The notes: generated by a model not told the origin, from the sequence alone. 64,000 nt of DNA from Chrysopilus asiliformis (GCA_964034945.1 OZ035961.1:12287001-12351000); one strand, 5' to 3'; positions 48,911-60,639 are shown, counted from the stretch's first letter. Numbers and translations: made by a program.

Positions 48911-50818
48911 GAACCCATATTTTATGAATTTTCGAATCGTTGATGTTTAAACCCGTTCCAATCTTTATTGCACAATAATGCAAATCAAAATTAATTTATC
49001 GAGAATTTCATCATAAAACTTTCACGATTTTTACATTCTCTCTGACATATATATTCTTTTTTTTCAATGCCATTTGTTTTAAATTAACGCTGCAAATATT
49101 TAAATGATTTCAAATAGACGAAAATAGATCCTTTTATTGGTGTACGTGCACTGTCGACTACAGGTAGAAAAATATTTAATTAAATTCTCTCATGTTAAAA
49201 TGGTTCATTAAAAGTTTAGTACTGGAACATGCATTTGGCATGTGATTGGAACTTTTCACAGCAAATTAATTGATTTTGATTGTGGAAAGAAAATAGTTAA
49301 ATAATTTAATGATTTTTCATCAAACAAATCAAAGTTCGTTCAATTTAATATCATATCAAAGACAAGAATGTCGCACCTTCAACACCATCGAATGTCGATT
49401 GAAGAATTTTTCAATTAGCAATAAAGAGATCATTTGGCAAAGCGACAGACGACGGAAAATTTCTCCAATCACCGAAATGTTGTGTTTTCAAAATAGATTT
49501 TCAGTAAAAATCGAATAACACGAGCACTGTGAGCCCAATAAAAGATTTTAATTTCCTTGATTTCTTGCATCTATTCGACAGCCAGATCTCCCAAAGCGTT
49601 CTAAACAATCAAATGTCCCAAAAGTACTTACACACAATATCAAATGTTTTTTTTTATAGAACTAAATTCAATGAAATTCCCATCCCTGCAATTTCCAGTC
49701 ACACTGGCTACGTGATCTCCCATACTCCAGTTGCAGCCACCCCTTAAAAATGCCTGGTCGCATCAGGTTTTCCTTGCTGATTTTTTACGGTAGTCATCGT
49801 ATATATTGGAAATCCCCCAAGTTCAGTTGAATAAAAAAAAACCTGATTTTGTTTTTCCAACATTCTTCCCGTTTACTCTTCGCATCCTGTAAGCCCATTT
49901 TTCGTTCGTTTTTATTTCCCTTCTGGATATTTCTACACACCACTGGGCGGCACAGTTCGGGAATGTTCATACAATAATAAAAATGGGCTACACGATGAAC
50001 AGACCAGCCGTTAAATCGTTAAAGGACTCATTTAGTATTTGTTGTACTTGATGGACGCTATTATGTAAATACGACAAGGACATCCTTATATTCTATCCCA
50101 GGTTTGTCAATTGGCCTATTCTACGTTTTCTTTTTTCAATTTTTTTATTCTGTGTATTTCGAAATTGTTACAATATACTTTTATGTGCCTACATATGTAT
50201 GTAAGTATATTAAATTGTCGCATAAAAATCATGTACCGTGAGTTTCGCCCATTGGGCATAATATTTGGAGATCTTTCTACATTCAACTCTGGAACATTAA
50301 AAGTAAACAAGAAAACTGAACGTTACCAATCTTGACTTTAATTCCTTTGGGGTAAAAAAAAAAGAATTAAAATTTATCTTTATCCAGTAACATTTGAATA
50401 AAATTGCCGAATTCCTCGTAATTGAAAATATTCAATCTTAGTGTATTGTGTCTTAAAAACTTTCAAAACTGTCTTTGTTTTAAATGTCGATGAAACCTCA
50501 GGAAGGCGTTTTCTGGATATTTGAAAAAAAATCAGTGACTTTGCAGCCAATATTTAGAAAAAAATTCACAAGTAAAAAAATCTTTTTTTTTGTGTTTTTT
50601 GGGCTAAATGGTTTTTATCTCAACAGCAAACTATACGCATCTTATATAGTGGATTTTTTTGAGCCAGTATTGGTTTTCGGTCTCGTCAAATTTTGAATCT
50701 GTAGTACCATTTTGATTTCCAACGTTTTTACATAAATTGCAAACTAACATTGCATGATAACATTTGTAAGGTGTTGTCAGACCCGCAATCAGTTCTAGGT
50801 ATTTTAATAGTCTCTAGA
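48911..50818. other. Non-coding; no gene seen
   Basis: AT-rich. Short frames at 49309-49518 and 49529-49747 show no domain. No element ends recognised. Confidence 0.45.
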
Positions 50819-50826
50819 ATCTAGAT

Positions 50827-51590
50827 CAAGCCTGGGCACTCCTTGGCTCGTCTGGCTCCTCACAACGATAACATTTTTATTCAAATTTTACGAGAATACA
50901 ATCAATGTATGAACATTTTTACTCGACTCTCCAACGCAATGAGGCGTGTTGGTAGACGACGGCCACTTCGGCAGCCAAAATCAAACGATTGACTAACAAT
51001 CGATGGAGCGAGCCTACGACAGTCATTCAGTATAATTTCTGTTGTTGATGCGTGCGGATGTATACATTTGCTCCCCAAAACCCTAATTGCTTCCCAAAGT
51101 ACACTGACCTACGAAATTTTTTCAGAAATTCGATTTTTTAATTTAATTTTAGATTTCCATTATGAAACGCTCATATTCAAATTCAAATACTATGTCGTGT
51201 GATTGGGAAAACAAATATTTAATAACCACAAATAATGATAACCGTCAACGTCTAGTTGGCAATTACATGTCGAATAAAAAATTCAATCTAGAACGCCATT
51301 ACAACAGCTGTCCTATCAGGTAACACAATGCAATTTAGCACATGTTTTTTCGAAGCACAGAACCGGAAATACGTCCCCACAAGTTTTTTTGCACAACGGA
51401 ACTTATTATTTTTTTTGTAATCGCGTCATGATAAATTGTGTAGTCCACTGTTCCTAAACATCTCCATCAAAAGCGAAAGAGCGTAAAAAATGAAAAAGAT
51501 GCGTTTTCTTATTTTGTGTTATAGTATATGAAGAAACATAAAATTTCTTTGAGTAATAGTAAATCACTACATACATGGTTCCCAGGCCTG
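50827..51590 (+). mobile_element. hAT element with transposase N-terminal remnant
   Basis: Left end CAAGCCTGGGCA; right end, reverse-complemented, CAGGCCTGGGAA (10 of 12). ATCTAGAT (50819-50826) and GTCTAGAT (51591-51598) form an 8-bp duplication with one change. It is 764 bp, too short for a full transposase, but carries the start of one at 51162-51323. Its subterminal text matches the 36536-36838 element, so both belong to one hAT family; this copy may be the less deleted one. Confidence 0.85.
51162..51323 (+). pseudogene. hAT transposase N-terminus, degenerate BED-type zinc finger
   Basis: The 53-codon frame starts with ATG and stops at TAA (51321-51323), inside the hAT element at 50827-51590. 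Residues 13-20 (CDWENKYL) and 39-47 (NKKFNLERHY region) fit the start of hAT transposases with a BED finger, where an aromatic-rich stretch is followed by C-x-x-C and then a K-(K/E)-(F/Y)-N-L-x-R-H-Y block. The finger is damaged: where C-x-x-C is expected the sequence has VGNYM, and the final histidine is replaced near residues 50-51 (CP). The stop follows directly after a CAG-GTAACA that could be a splice donor, so the original gene may have had an intron here, or the copy is simply truncated. It would not encode an active enzyme. The family call is from memory of the motif pattern. Confidence 0.6.
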
Positions 51591-51598
51591 GTCTAGAT

Positions 51599-51670
51599 CA
51601 CTGTTTCCAAACAAGTGGTCCGCGACCACCTAGAAGATGTCCAAACACTTTTCGTGGGGTCACACTTTGC
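51599..51670 (+). mobile_element. Possible hAT terminus fragment
   Basis: CACTGTTTCCAAACAAGTGG then TCCGCGACCACC resembles hAT ends of the CAGTGTTTCCCAAAC type. It abuts the target duplication of the preceding element. No right end was found. Confidence 0.35.
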
Positions 51671-51999
51671 GCTATGACTTTTTTTTATGAAAACAATTTT
51701 TTATGGAATTGGAATGGTGTCGAATCTACAAAAAAAACTCAACTTACTCTGAACGATGAAGATTTTTGCCTACAACGCATCTCTCTAACAGAATTTTAGC
51801 TTGCTTTTTAAAAGAAAAATCGGGGCACTTTTTTTCTTGATGAAGTATACAATAATATTTCAACCGCATGAAATCTTTTTAACGTTAACCCTTTACCGCA
51901 TGAATTTTTATATTTGGCTGAAAATGTTTGCTGAAGGAAATCACCTTCTAAATTCGGGATAAATTTTAAAAACAAAACTCTAGCATTTCCTGAATTTTT

Positions 52000-52372
52000 T
52001 GCTTTAACGATTTTTACATATCTTCAACGGTTCTCATGATATTTGAAAAAAAAAGTTTTTTGAAAATTTCTCGAAAACTATTCTCTTTTTGAGCAAATCA
52101 GCATATAACCAAATTCAAAGATAAAGACTTCCAGATTTTTTTGCTTTATCGGTTTTTCGTATCTTTAACGGTTTTCGGGATATTTGAAAAAATAGGATTT
52201 TTTACATATTTTTTCCGAAACTAAATACAGTAGAATCCCGATAATTCGTATTTCAAGGGACCACCAAATTCATACGAATTAGCGGGATATACGAATTATC
52301 GGGGTACGAATTATCGGGATTCTACTGTATTGCAAAAGACAGTTTTCTGTTCATCATCACAACTGATATTTT
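52000..52372 (+). repeat. Dispersed repeat family C, copy split by a MITE
   Basis: ATCTTTAACGGTTTTCGG, CCGAAACTAAA and, beyond the MITE, TTGCAAAAGACAG and ATCACAACTGATA follow the same order as in 40780-40925. The family C copies without the MITE show the uninterrupted junction. Confidence 0.65.
52228..52327. mobile_element. pogo/Tigger-type MITE, 100 bp
   Basis: CAGTAGAATCCCGATAATTC begins the left end, and the right end is its exact inverted copy over at least 23 bases (27 with the flanking AATA/TATT). TA lies on both sides (52226-52227 and 52328-52329), the target duplication of Tc1/mariner-pogo elements. The middle also carries partial copies of the ACGAATTATCGGG text. Confidence 0.9.
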
Positions 52373-52499
52373 ATTGTTAATAGTTTCAATAAAGAGTATT
52401 TTTCTGAAAATTCAGCCAAAATTTGAACGAGATAAATATGATATCGATAAAGCATTTATGTATCACCTAGCAATGACTATGCAATGTAGGGTTAAATTC

Positions 52500-54715
52500 A
52501 AAAAAGGAGTCGCAAGAAAAAATTGTGGGAATTCCTAATATTTTGATGTTATTTTGAAGGGCTGAATTTTTGAAGATGATAAATAATTTATTGACACCAA
52601 AAAGATTAGATTTCCTTTCCAACAATAAATTTACTAATTTTAAAAGCGACCTTTTCTCCAAAACAAAAAAAAATATCTTCCAAATTTTATCCAAAATGTT
52701 GTCGTAAATGAACTTTAATTCACTCAAATTAAATATCCCTTGCATTTAGATCAATCTTTTTGACTTTAATCCAATCAATAAGGTTGAAAATTGTGTTTCA
52801 TGTCCATTGGAGAAATGAAATCAAGTTTCTTTGTGTCATTGGGAAAATCCCTTTAGATCGTATTATTCTTCCCATCTACCAGTTTATTTGACTTTTTTTC
52901 TGTTTAATACGAGCAAACATGATGAATTTTCACTATCAAAATGTACGAATCATTCGACTTTCGTAAAACCTTTGTCAATTTTCGTTAACACCGTTCGTGA
53001 TTCGAAGTTTTTAGGACATAAACATCAACCTAAAAAAAATCCCTTCGAATGTTTTTTTTTCCGATGATTCGCAAGGAATTTGATGTTTACCCACATGTAT
53101 AAGTATTTGAATTGGATTTTAACCGGTTTGACTGGACAACTATGTGGGTGTGCGTGCGTTCTTTCAAATATTTTAACTACAAGGAAAACACCTTGGCCAT
53201 AAGATGCTTATCATTCCAATCCCTAAGGATATCTTGTGTGTGACACATCAGATATATTAATGTGACTAAACTAAGACAGACATTTACAATCGCATAACAC
53301 AACGCTTCACAGTGTTCTCGGGAAAACAGTGGCAATAATGATGTCAGCGATTCTACACAAACACAGCGGAGACAACTTCCTCAAGATGTGGGCAAGAAAA
53401 TCAAATAACATAACGGACAACCAGAAGGAACGTCAATAATATACGAAATATCTCATTCCATTAGTAGTTCTATAGTCCTTATTTGATGATGTTTTATCCA
53501 CACAAATAAAAACACGTGCACATATCCTGTAGGTACGAATTTATCCAGAAAAAATTGTTAGAACGACTCATTGAAGAAACTCCGGAACGACCCCTAAAAT
53601 ACCAAGCCGCCATCTTCAAATCCATAAACTCTCCCCTCTGCCCAATATCCAATTGCCTTATATACCGGTGTCCTGGAATCACTAACACCACTACAGTCTT
53701 TGTCTCAAGGAAAATGAAATTGCGCTAATGGAGGAAAATTCGTCAAAGAAGTTCCGGAATTTTCTTTCCTTTAGTCCTTTTGTTTTGGCTCGTCCTGTTC
53801 GCTTTGTGCGCCTCCTCATAATTTTTGTAGCCGTACGTACATATTTCTATAGATCTTACGGTGTTCACTCATAGAATGTGATGTCCTTCATTTTTTTTGC
53901 CGGTGTTCATTTTTTCCCTTCTTCTCTGCTTTTCTCATTTTCCACAATTCCTTTTTTTGTTTTGTTCCATAGTCCTGTTTTCTCTGCAATTTCCTAAAAT
54001 TTCTTATTTATACATGCCTCGTATATGTCGGTGCGTTATAATTTTTTTTTGTTGTCTTTTAGTTCTGCCTGTTTTCTGCAACCGACTCTCCACCTTCATT
54101 GCTTAACAAGAAAAAAACCTTTTTTGTGCTCATTCTTTGAACAAAAGAGGAATTCTTCGGTAAAAATTACACTGTATAACGATAAGAAAATTATTCTCCA
54201 TAAAAAGCAAAGTTTCTTTTAAAGAAGAGAAAGAGTAACAACAGCCAAAGTAAATCTGAACAAAATTACGAAAATGTAAGGAAAATTATTTCAATTAATT
54301 TTCCCTTGTAGTTGGATAAAAATTTGGGCTGGGCGCAAGAGAAAAATTGAGGGCTTCGCAAAATTCTTTTTTTTTGTGTTCGTTGAAACGTGTATAGCAA
54401 ACTTTATTAATGTTGTTAGGTTTTTTTTTATTATTTTTTTAGATATAGCTGTTTACTAAACGTTAATTTTTATATTAAAAACAGATTATGTCTTATTATT
54501 CCTTAAAATTGCGGTAGCTGTTAATAATAGGTGTTTTTTTGATCAGAGATCCAAATCAATTCTCATACAAATTCGTAACCCAAGTTTTATCGGGATCACG
54601 ATCTGATTTCAATTCGGAGTTATTGGGAAATTAAAAAAACATAATCTTGAAACAAATTGAAAACCACAATAAACTTCCGTAACTTTTTTTTAGCGATCCA
54701 GATAGCTACCTTAGT
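52500..54715. other. Non-coding; no gene seen
   Basis: AT-rich, T-rich at 53890-54130. Short overlapping frames (for example 53494-53728) show no domain. Confidence 0.45.
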
Positions 54716-54934
54716 GCAGGCGCGCACCGCGTTGGTAAGCATGTTGAACGGTGCCGCGCCGAAGTGAATATTTCAATTTTTAAGACAACTTTAAACGAGT
54801 ATTTCAGTATGCATCGAAGTAGATTTAGGTATAAATAAGCAAGTTACAAATAATTAAGGCGAAATACACTTCCAAAAACTAAAATTGCCACTTGAACACC
54901 ATTCTGCATGTTTGCCAACGAGGTGCGCGCCTGC
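54716..54934. mobile_element. 219-bp MITE with GCAGGCGCGCACC termini
   Basis: Termini of 28 bases (54716-54743 and 54907-54934) match at 25 positions. The flanks CCTTAGT and CCTCAGT (6 of 7) look like a worn target duplication of 7-8 bp, so hAT is possible. The GC-rich ends contrast with the AT-rich middle. Confidence 0.8.
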
Positions 54935-55308
54935 CCTCAGTCGGGTAATTAAAAAATACAGCTAATAAATTTGATTCCGATTTAAAATTCGGCAACGTTA
55001 GTTTTTACCAGACAAATTGGGTCCCAGATTTGTCCGTATTCTTGCGTTTTAAAACAAAGTAAAATCAAAAAAAAATCTAACATGTACCTAGGTTTTCCGG
55101 GAAAACGACAAATTAACTTTTCAATTTTACCGAAATTTAGTTTTTAAAAAAACTCGTATCTTTCAAACGGTTTGTCGTAAACACATGTAGAAAATTCTAC
55201 CAAATTCTGGAATATAGAAACTTCTGGAAGATTCCGCTAAAACCGTCTTTTCCGCTCACTGTTTTTATAGAGCACTGAAATTTTGTATAGTTTCTCGTAA
55301 ATGGCAAC

Positions 55309-55735
55309 GCTAAGTTCTTGAACGGGCAAAATCGGACCATTTCTTTTCCCTCTCCCATAGAAAGACAACAGTTTTTCACAATTTTCTTGAAAACCGTGAA
55401 TCATATTGAAAAATTTATAGAGATAAAATGTGTTTTGAATATGATTTTACATAACTTCGTCCAAAATACATTCAAATCCAGCTGGACCATTCCTTCCCTC
55501 CACCCCCATACAAATGGAATACTATTTTCTAATTTCTCGAAAACGGTGCATAGTATGGAAAAATTTATGAAGACGAAGTGTGTTTAAAATATAAATTTAC
55601 TTAACCGTTCCATACATCAAAATCCAATCGGACCAATCCTTCCTCCCTCTCTCATTCAAATAGATTTTTTCATAAAAAATTTTATCTGCCCTCATATAGA
55701 GTATTTCACGATTGGCCTTTGGTATTTTTTTTTTC
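55309..55735 (+). repeat. Dispersed repeat family B, copy 2
   Basis: GCTAAGTTCTTGAACGGGCA, three ACCA-TTCCTTCCC-type phrases at roughly 160-base spacing, and GAGTATTTCACGATTGGCC parallel 20220-20470. The extra phrase suggests one more internal unit than in copy 1. Confidence 0.8.
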
Positions 55736-55844
55736 GGGAAAATTAGTAGTAGAGAGTTCTGATCACGAATCTGATGTCGAAATTTTGAAGTTTGTAAACA
55801 ACCTACAAGGGCAAAATTATTTTCTTCAAAAGTTATTTACTAAG

Positions 55845-55975
55845 GCCCGTTTGCTGATACAAGTCATAACTATTTAAGTTATGCTTAGCCTTCTTAAACC
55901 ATAGAAATTCTGGCAGTTAACAAATTTAAGTTCGACATAAGTTGCTAAGTTTCGTTGGTGCAAACCGCTCTAAGT
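55845..55975. mobile_element. Possible worn MITE
   Basis: CTAAGGCCCGTTTGC on the left and, reverse-complemented, CTTAGAGCGGTTTGC on the right match at about 11 of 15 positions. Internal text with ACTTAAG-like words. Low certainty. Confidence 0.4.
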
Positions 55976-56162
55976 GATTCATCGATTTTTTTCAGTATTT
56001 CTAAAATGTTAACAAAATACTTAAACCCGCCGACAACAGGTTCACATTCTAGTAAAGAAATTATATTTTATAAAGTTTTCACAATTTTGGTAAATTATAT
56101 TTTTTAAAAATTAGCAAAATAGTTTTTCACATCCAAAAGGAAGACAAATTTAAATAACTTTG

Positions 56163-56188
56163 CATTTTTTTCTATTTTCCAGGTATGT
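56163..56188 (+). other. Candidate recursive splice site 3
   Basis: CATTTTTTTCTATTTTCCAG (AG at 56181-56182) abuts GTATGT (56183-56188). A second donor, GTAAGTAT, begins at 56258. Confidence 0.6.
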
Positions 56189-56257
56189 ACAATCTGCAAT
56201 GTTTCCTTAACTCATACCAATTTATAGAACCCTTCAATATCAATTTACCAATAATGG
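56183..56257 (+). other. Candidate 75-nt cryptic exon of recursive site 3
   Basis: Bounded by TTTTCCAG and by AATGG followed by GTAAGTATAT. Only the third frame is open throughout, beginning ATG. A genuine coding exon cannot be excluded, but the composition and the adjacent GTATGT favour a cryptic exon. Confidence 0.45.
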
Positions 56258-56264
56258 GTAAGTA

Positions 56265-59060
56265 TATAAAGTTTTGCATTATAATAACATTATTGAAGCA
56301 ATGTCAACCCCGCATAAAAAACGAATCAACATCAAATCGAAATTAAACGAGAATCCCGCCTTGGATGGTGGTATCTATTTCTCCCTATTTATCCACATAA
56401 GTTCTATAGTATATTAGCAAACATCTGGTTTTCGCTCCATACTCTAGAATCCTTACACAAATCTCTCTAGCTTTCCTATTTAATACTGTGCGGTTTCGCA
56501 TCCTCTTTTGTAGGTTTATATCATACCAAGTTTATCCTTTATGTATTGAAACATTATTTCATCTATATGTATATTTGTTTACGTGCGTTGCTATCGATAT
56601 CTAACCAAAAGCAGGAATGGTTAGATTCAATTCCAAGTTTCTAGGATCCGCAAATCCTAAAATCTAGATGACAATCGACCACAACCACAATTCGTTGGGA
56701 TAGGATATACTTGTAAATGGATAGTGATACCAGCAGAACTTGAATAAAATGCCTACCACTGTCCACCTATATTAGTTTATGGAAGCTGTGATGGAGTTCC
56801 CGAAAATCGGTCGATTGTGGCAAAACACAATAAACTTGGAATATGTGACTTTGGAATTTTATCCACTGCCTAAATTCACATTCAATAGTGGTCACAGCAG
56901 TGAGTTATAGTCGAATACAAAAGTCCTTGCCATTTTGGACAAACATTCAATTTAAGGCGAAAGCATTCTACCGTTTGCTTCGTTCCTAGATAAAAGAAAA
57001 ATCCATTAAAGTTCCGGACTATCGAATACTAGATATGTCCTTCACGTTTAAACTTCACGGTACTGACTATGATGATGTAAACATGACGACGATTATACGC
57101 AAACTCATCGAATAATAGACAAACATATGATAATGTTTCCGGACAACAAAGTAACAAAATTTCGAATAAAGCAAGTGGAAAGAAATATGGAAGCTGTCCC
57201 TTGTCTGGAAAGTAGACAAGATGATCCTTTTTTCCTTTTGTCTCCATAATAAATTTATTTTGTGCAAAACCTTTATCGGGAATGACATCCGGCTGAGTAG
57301 CTTGTGGCCGGGACAAAATCACTCCCTCTCGGTTACCCATCACAAGCTTACAATATACCGACCAAAAAAAAAACCCAAAGCATTCTGTGGTTAAATTAGA
57401 ATTGAATCGTATGTGACTAGAATAAAAAACATACCACCATCTCGTCGATGTTTTCCATATGGAAAACCAATTTTGTTAAAAGACAAACAACAGATATGCG
57501 ATGACTAAAAGATCATAAGACGATTATTGTATGCATTAAGGACTTTATTAGAATATCATGTAAAATGCTTGTCCTGATATCGGATGCGACTTTCAGCAGA
57601 AGTACACAAAAAGAGCTAACAGAAACCTTGTGGGGTTAGACCATCGTACTCGCAACATTATCATCACTTCATTTGACAATTTAGTCTGGAGTATGATCTC
57701 CATTATCACGATATCTATATTCAGGAGCCATTTCAAAGACAAGGTTATGGTAATGCATTCTTATCGCATTCCAGTAAAATGCTTTTTGCACATCGTATCC
57801 CCAGCCAATTTGAATGAATTGGATGTGGCTCAAATGATATTCCAATATAGGAAAGTCATAATAATTTCTAGTTTAAAATACTTTTTAAACATTTTATTTT
57901 CATAGGGAGTTGTTTCAACCGCATTGGTAAACCAATACTCGAAATTCAATTCAATCTGTTTGAATAAAATGAAAGAATTTCAATCAGAAATTTTTGCTGC
58001 ATGGGAAAATAATTAAGGGATTTTATTTTTCAATTAAAAATTCACAGAAAATTGGAAAAATTTTGATAATGAAATTGAGGAAAATTGTTTACTTAGAGAT
58101 TTACATTCTTACGTGAAAAGTTGTGATCAAATTGTGAACCGTTTTCGAGTTTTTGCGAAACAAACATTCAAAACAACAGATGAGAGTGGCGTCAATAGAG
58201 ATTTTGAAGTCTTCAGATTAGAGCTAAAACCTCGAGCACTCACACATTTCCGCAACCTGTTTCCTCTAATTATGACGCTGAACTATGCCTGTCAAAAATT
58301 ACGCTTACGAACAATTAGAGCCGGAACTGGGGATTTTCAACAGTTGTGAGGTTTTGATACACATAACAGCTGAAGGCGTTAATAGCAGCGAAAAATTTAA
58401 AATGTCAATGTCAAATATCCCTTAAATAAGGCTTGCCCACCCCCATTTTTCCACCGAATGCTGTTCTTTATTTAAGATCGTCCGAGGGTATTTTTGTTCT
58501 TTTCAAATGCGCCAATAAATGTAGTCCTATAGAATGTGAGTAGAATGCATGTCTTTATGTATGTAGGATACATAGACCTGGCTATCAAAGATATCCTTGG
58601 CCCCTCATGAGACTTTTAGTGTTATTTTTCACTGGCTATCAAAAATGATAGTTCCATGTCAGAATAAAATTGTTATGAATTCTAAATTTGAGGCTGAAGC
58701 CAGATTTTGTTGGCGTGAGGGCCATTAAAAAACGAATGAGACAATAGAATAATGATGACAAAAAACTACTATTTTCTCATATAAAATATTTCAACGTGCA
58801 AAAATCTTGTATAAAAATTCTAAATTAGGAAACTCTCTGATTTATTTGACAAAATTTTCGTGGAAATATTTCCAATGTGTCTCCGGAAAAAAATCTCTGA
58901 TTTTTGGAAATTCACGCATGCCCAAACACATGAGCAGAAAAAAAACTTAAACCTATACGACAATCTGATAGAGGAATAAAATTTCCAAGACTTTTGGCAA
59001 ATAGTATGAAATGTTAACAAAAAAAAATAATCATACCAACTGATGTGAATTTTTATCTTA
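56265..59060. other. Non-coding; no gene seen
   Basis: AT-rich. Frames at 57029-57343 (minus, 104 codons), 57630-57905 and 58113-58349 (plus) match nothing I recognise. Positions 58440-58530 resemble the repeat inside the 5237-6245 element. Confidence 0.45.
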
Positions 59061-59065
59061 ATTTT

Positions 59066-59101
59066 CTCTCATCCTATTTTTTTTTTCTTGTTCAGGTATG
59101 T
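59066..59101 (+). other. Candidate recursive splice site 4
   Basis: A very strong pyrimidine tract (59066-59092, with TTTTTTTTTTCTTG) ends in TTCAG (AG 59094-59095) and abuts GTATGT (59096-59101). The nearest downstream donor, GTAACA at 59129, is weak, so the short-exon pattern is poorer here than at the other three sites. Confidence 0.55.
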
Positions 59102-59129
59102 GTATTTTTGCCTGCACACTCCACATCAG

Positions 59130-60398
59130 TAACATCAATTCGATAAAGTGTCATTCGGAATATCAATTCGTCTTCATATCATATCACGAAATACTCACCC
59201 ACAGTATATTTACAGAAATGCCATTGAGCTGCTCTCCTGTTGCCATCAATAAAAATATTCCACATACGCATCATACATCCAGTAGATACGTAAAGACTTG
59301 TTGAAAAAAACAACATCACTCTTTTTAGCATAGGTCTACAACATAGGTAGTGCCTTCATTTAATGAAATTGAGTGTTTTTTTTTGACATATCGCAGGTGC
59401 GTACACCCACCACATGGCCCATTCTACCTCATTTACCAGGCATAGCAACTTGACTTTTTAATGTAAAGAAATAAATTCTAAGAATTTCGTCAAAGTGAAG
59501 TCCTCAAAAGACGTTTGACTCGATGTTTCCCACATCCCCATTCATATTACTCGCAAGGGGTGGATGTGTTTTTTTTTTACCCCGAACGATATCTAAAGGG
59601 TGCGACGACGCATAATATTGGACGACTGACAAGACTTTATTTAAAAGCGATTCGCTGCCTGCTTATTTAAATAAGGGATCACTTTTGACATTGAAAAAAA
59701 GAACAGGTTACACCCTTCTATCGCATCTTCAACATCATCTACGAGAAGTTCAAGATCTTCTGGTGCTCCTTTGACACAGCAAATGTTTTGGTAGCCCCTT
59801 TATCATACCTTCTTTACGTTCACAAAAGTGGTTGACAGGTATGTAGAGTGCAGGGTGAAGTATTCCAGTTTACATATTTTAACGTATGTATGAAATGCTA
59901 GATTTCAATAACCTTTAACGAGACGAGAAAATAACAGGAAACGCGAGATTGACAGTTAGACCGTAAAAGATCAAGTGTAAAAAATACTCTTGTGCCCGTA
60001 CTTGCAAATAGAGAAAAGCGGGGCTAACTGAAACTCTTTTTTCGCATATTAAAAAGTTTGTCTTTTCAAAAAATATCGAATTTCGACTCTTAACTGCAAT
60101 TTTGCTAGTGCGCCGTGGGCGTGGTGGGTAGAGTAGCTGGTTTCAAGAACTGAGAAGTAAACCTCGCAAGGTGTAATTCTCAGATCTTGATGAAATCTAC
60201 ATATGTGAAAGAATGTTGAAAACTAAAAGACACGTATTTTTTTATCGGCAACCATTCATGTTTAGGGTCCTTTTTGGCCTCCCCTAAATCTATGTTTTCT
60301 TTTCTTTATTTGCATTTTATTATGGAAAGAGTTGTCCGATTTTAAAGAAATGAAAGCTAAAGGACTTTGTTCGTCGAGTAGAAGAATCTTAAGGCCTG
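59130..60398. other. Non-coding; no gene seen
   Basis: No supported gene. Around 60118-60165 a tRNA-like word (GTGGGTAGAGTAGCTGG) occurs without a B box. Confidence 0.45.
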
Positions 60399-60544
60399 TG
60401 TCCACATGGAAGTTTATTTGCAGAAGTCGCTTCCAGAAGAGATTTCTGGTGTCAAAAGTTCACTTGCAATAAATGTTTCCACGGGAAAAACTTCCAGAAG
60501 TCTCTGCTAGAAGCGACTTCTGCAAATAAACTTCCATGTGAACA
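60399..60544. mobile_element. 146-bp foldback MITE
   Basis: The first 35 bases (60399-60433) match the last 35 inverted except for about one change, and pairing continues to about 60450 and 60494 with mismatches. The core word is GCAGAAGTCGCTTC. The TTCCAGAAG motif recurs within each arm. A TTAA lies 6 bases left of the element, without a match on the right. Confidence 0.8.
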
Positions 60545-60639
60545 AATTATGAGTATATCCGTGAACGTTGACCTAGCGACTTGAAATGTGTCTGTTTGTC
60601 GATTTGTCCGTTTTACGTATCTCTGCGGTTTTGAAAAAA

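Larger units (their letters stand above)
51889..52491. mobile_element. piggyBac-like element with TTAA flanks
   Basis: TTAA (51885-51888) then CCCTTTACCGCAT; the right end, reverse-complemented, CCCTACATTGCAT, is followed by TTAA (52492-52495). The termini match at 9 of 13 positions. CCCT starts plus TTAA fit piggyBac. Much of the interior is family C repeat text, and a pogo-type MITE sits at 52228-52327. No transposase frame. Confidence 0.55.

Noticed and set aside
57029..57343. 104-codon minus-strand frame
   Set aside because: No domain, no splice context and overlapping alternative frames.
60118..60170. tRNA-like A-box word (GTGGGTAGAGTAGCTGG)
   Set aside because: No B box at the right distance and no cloverleaf pairing.
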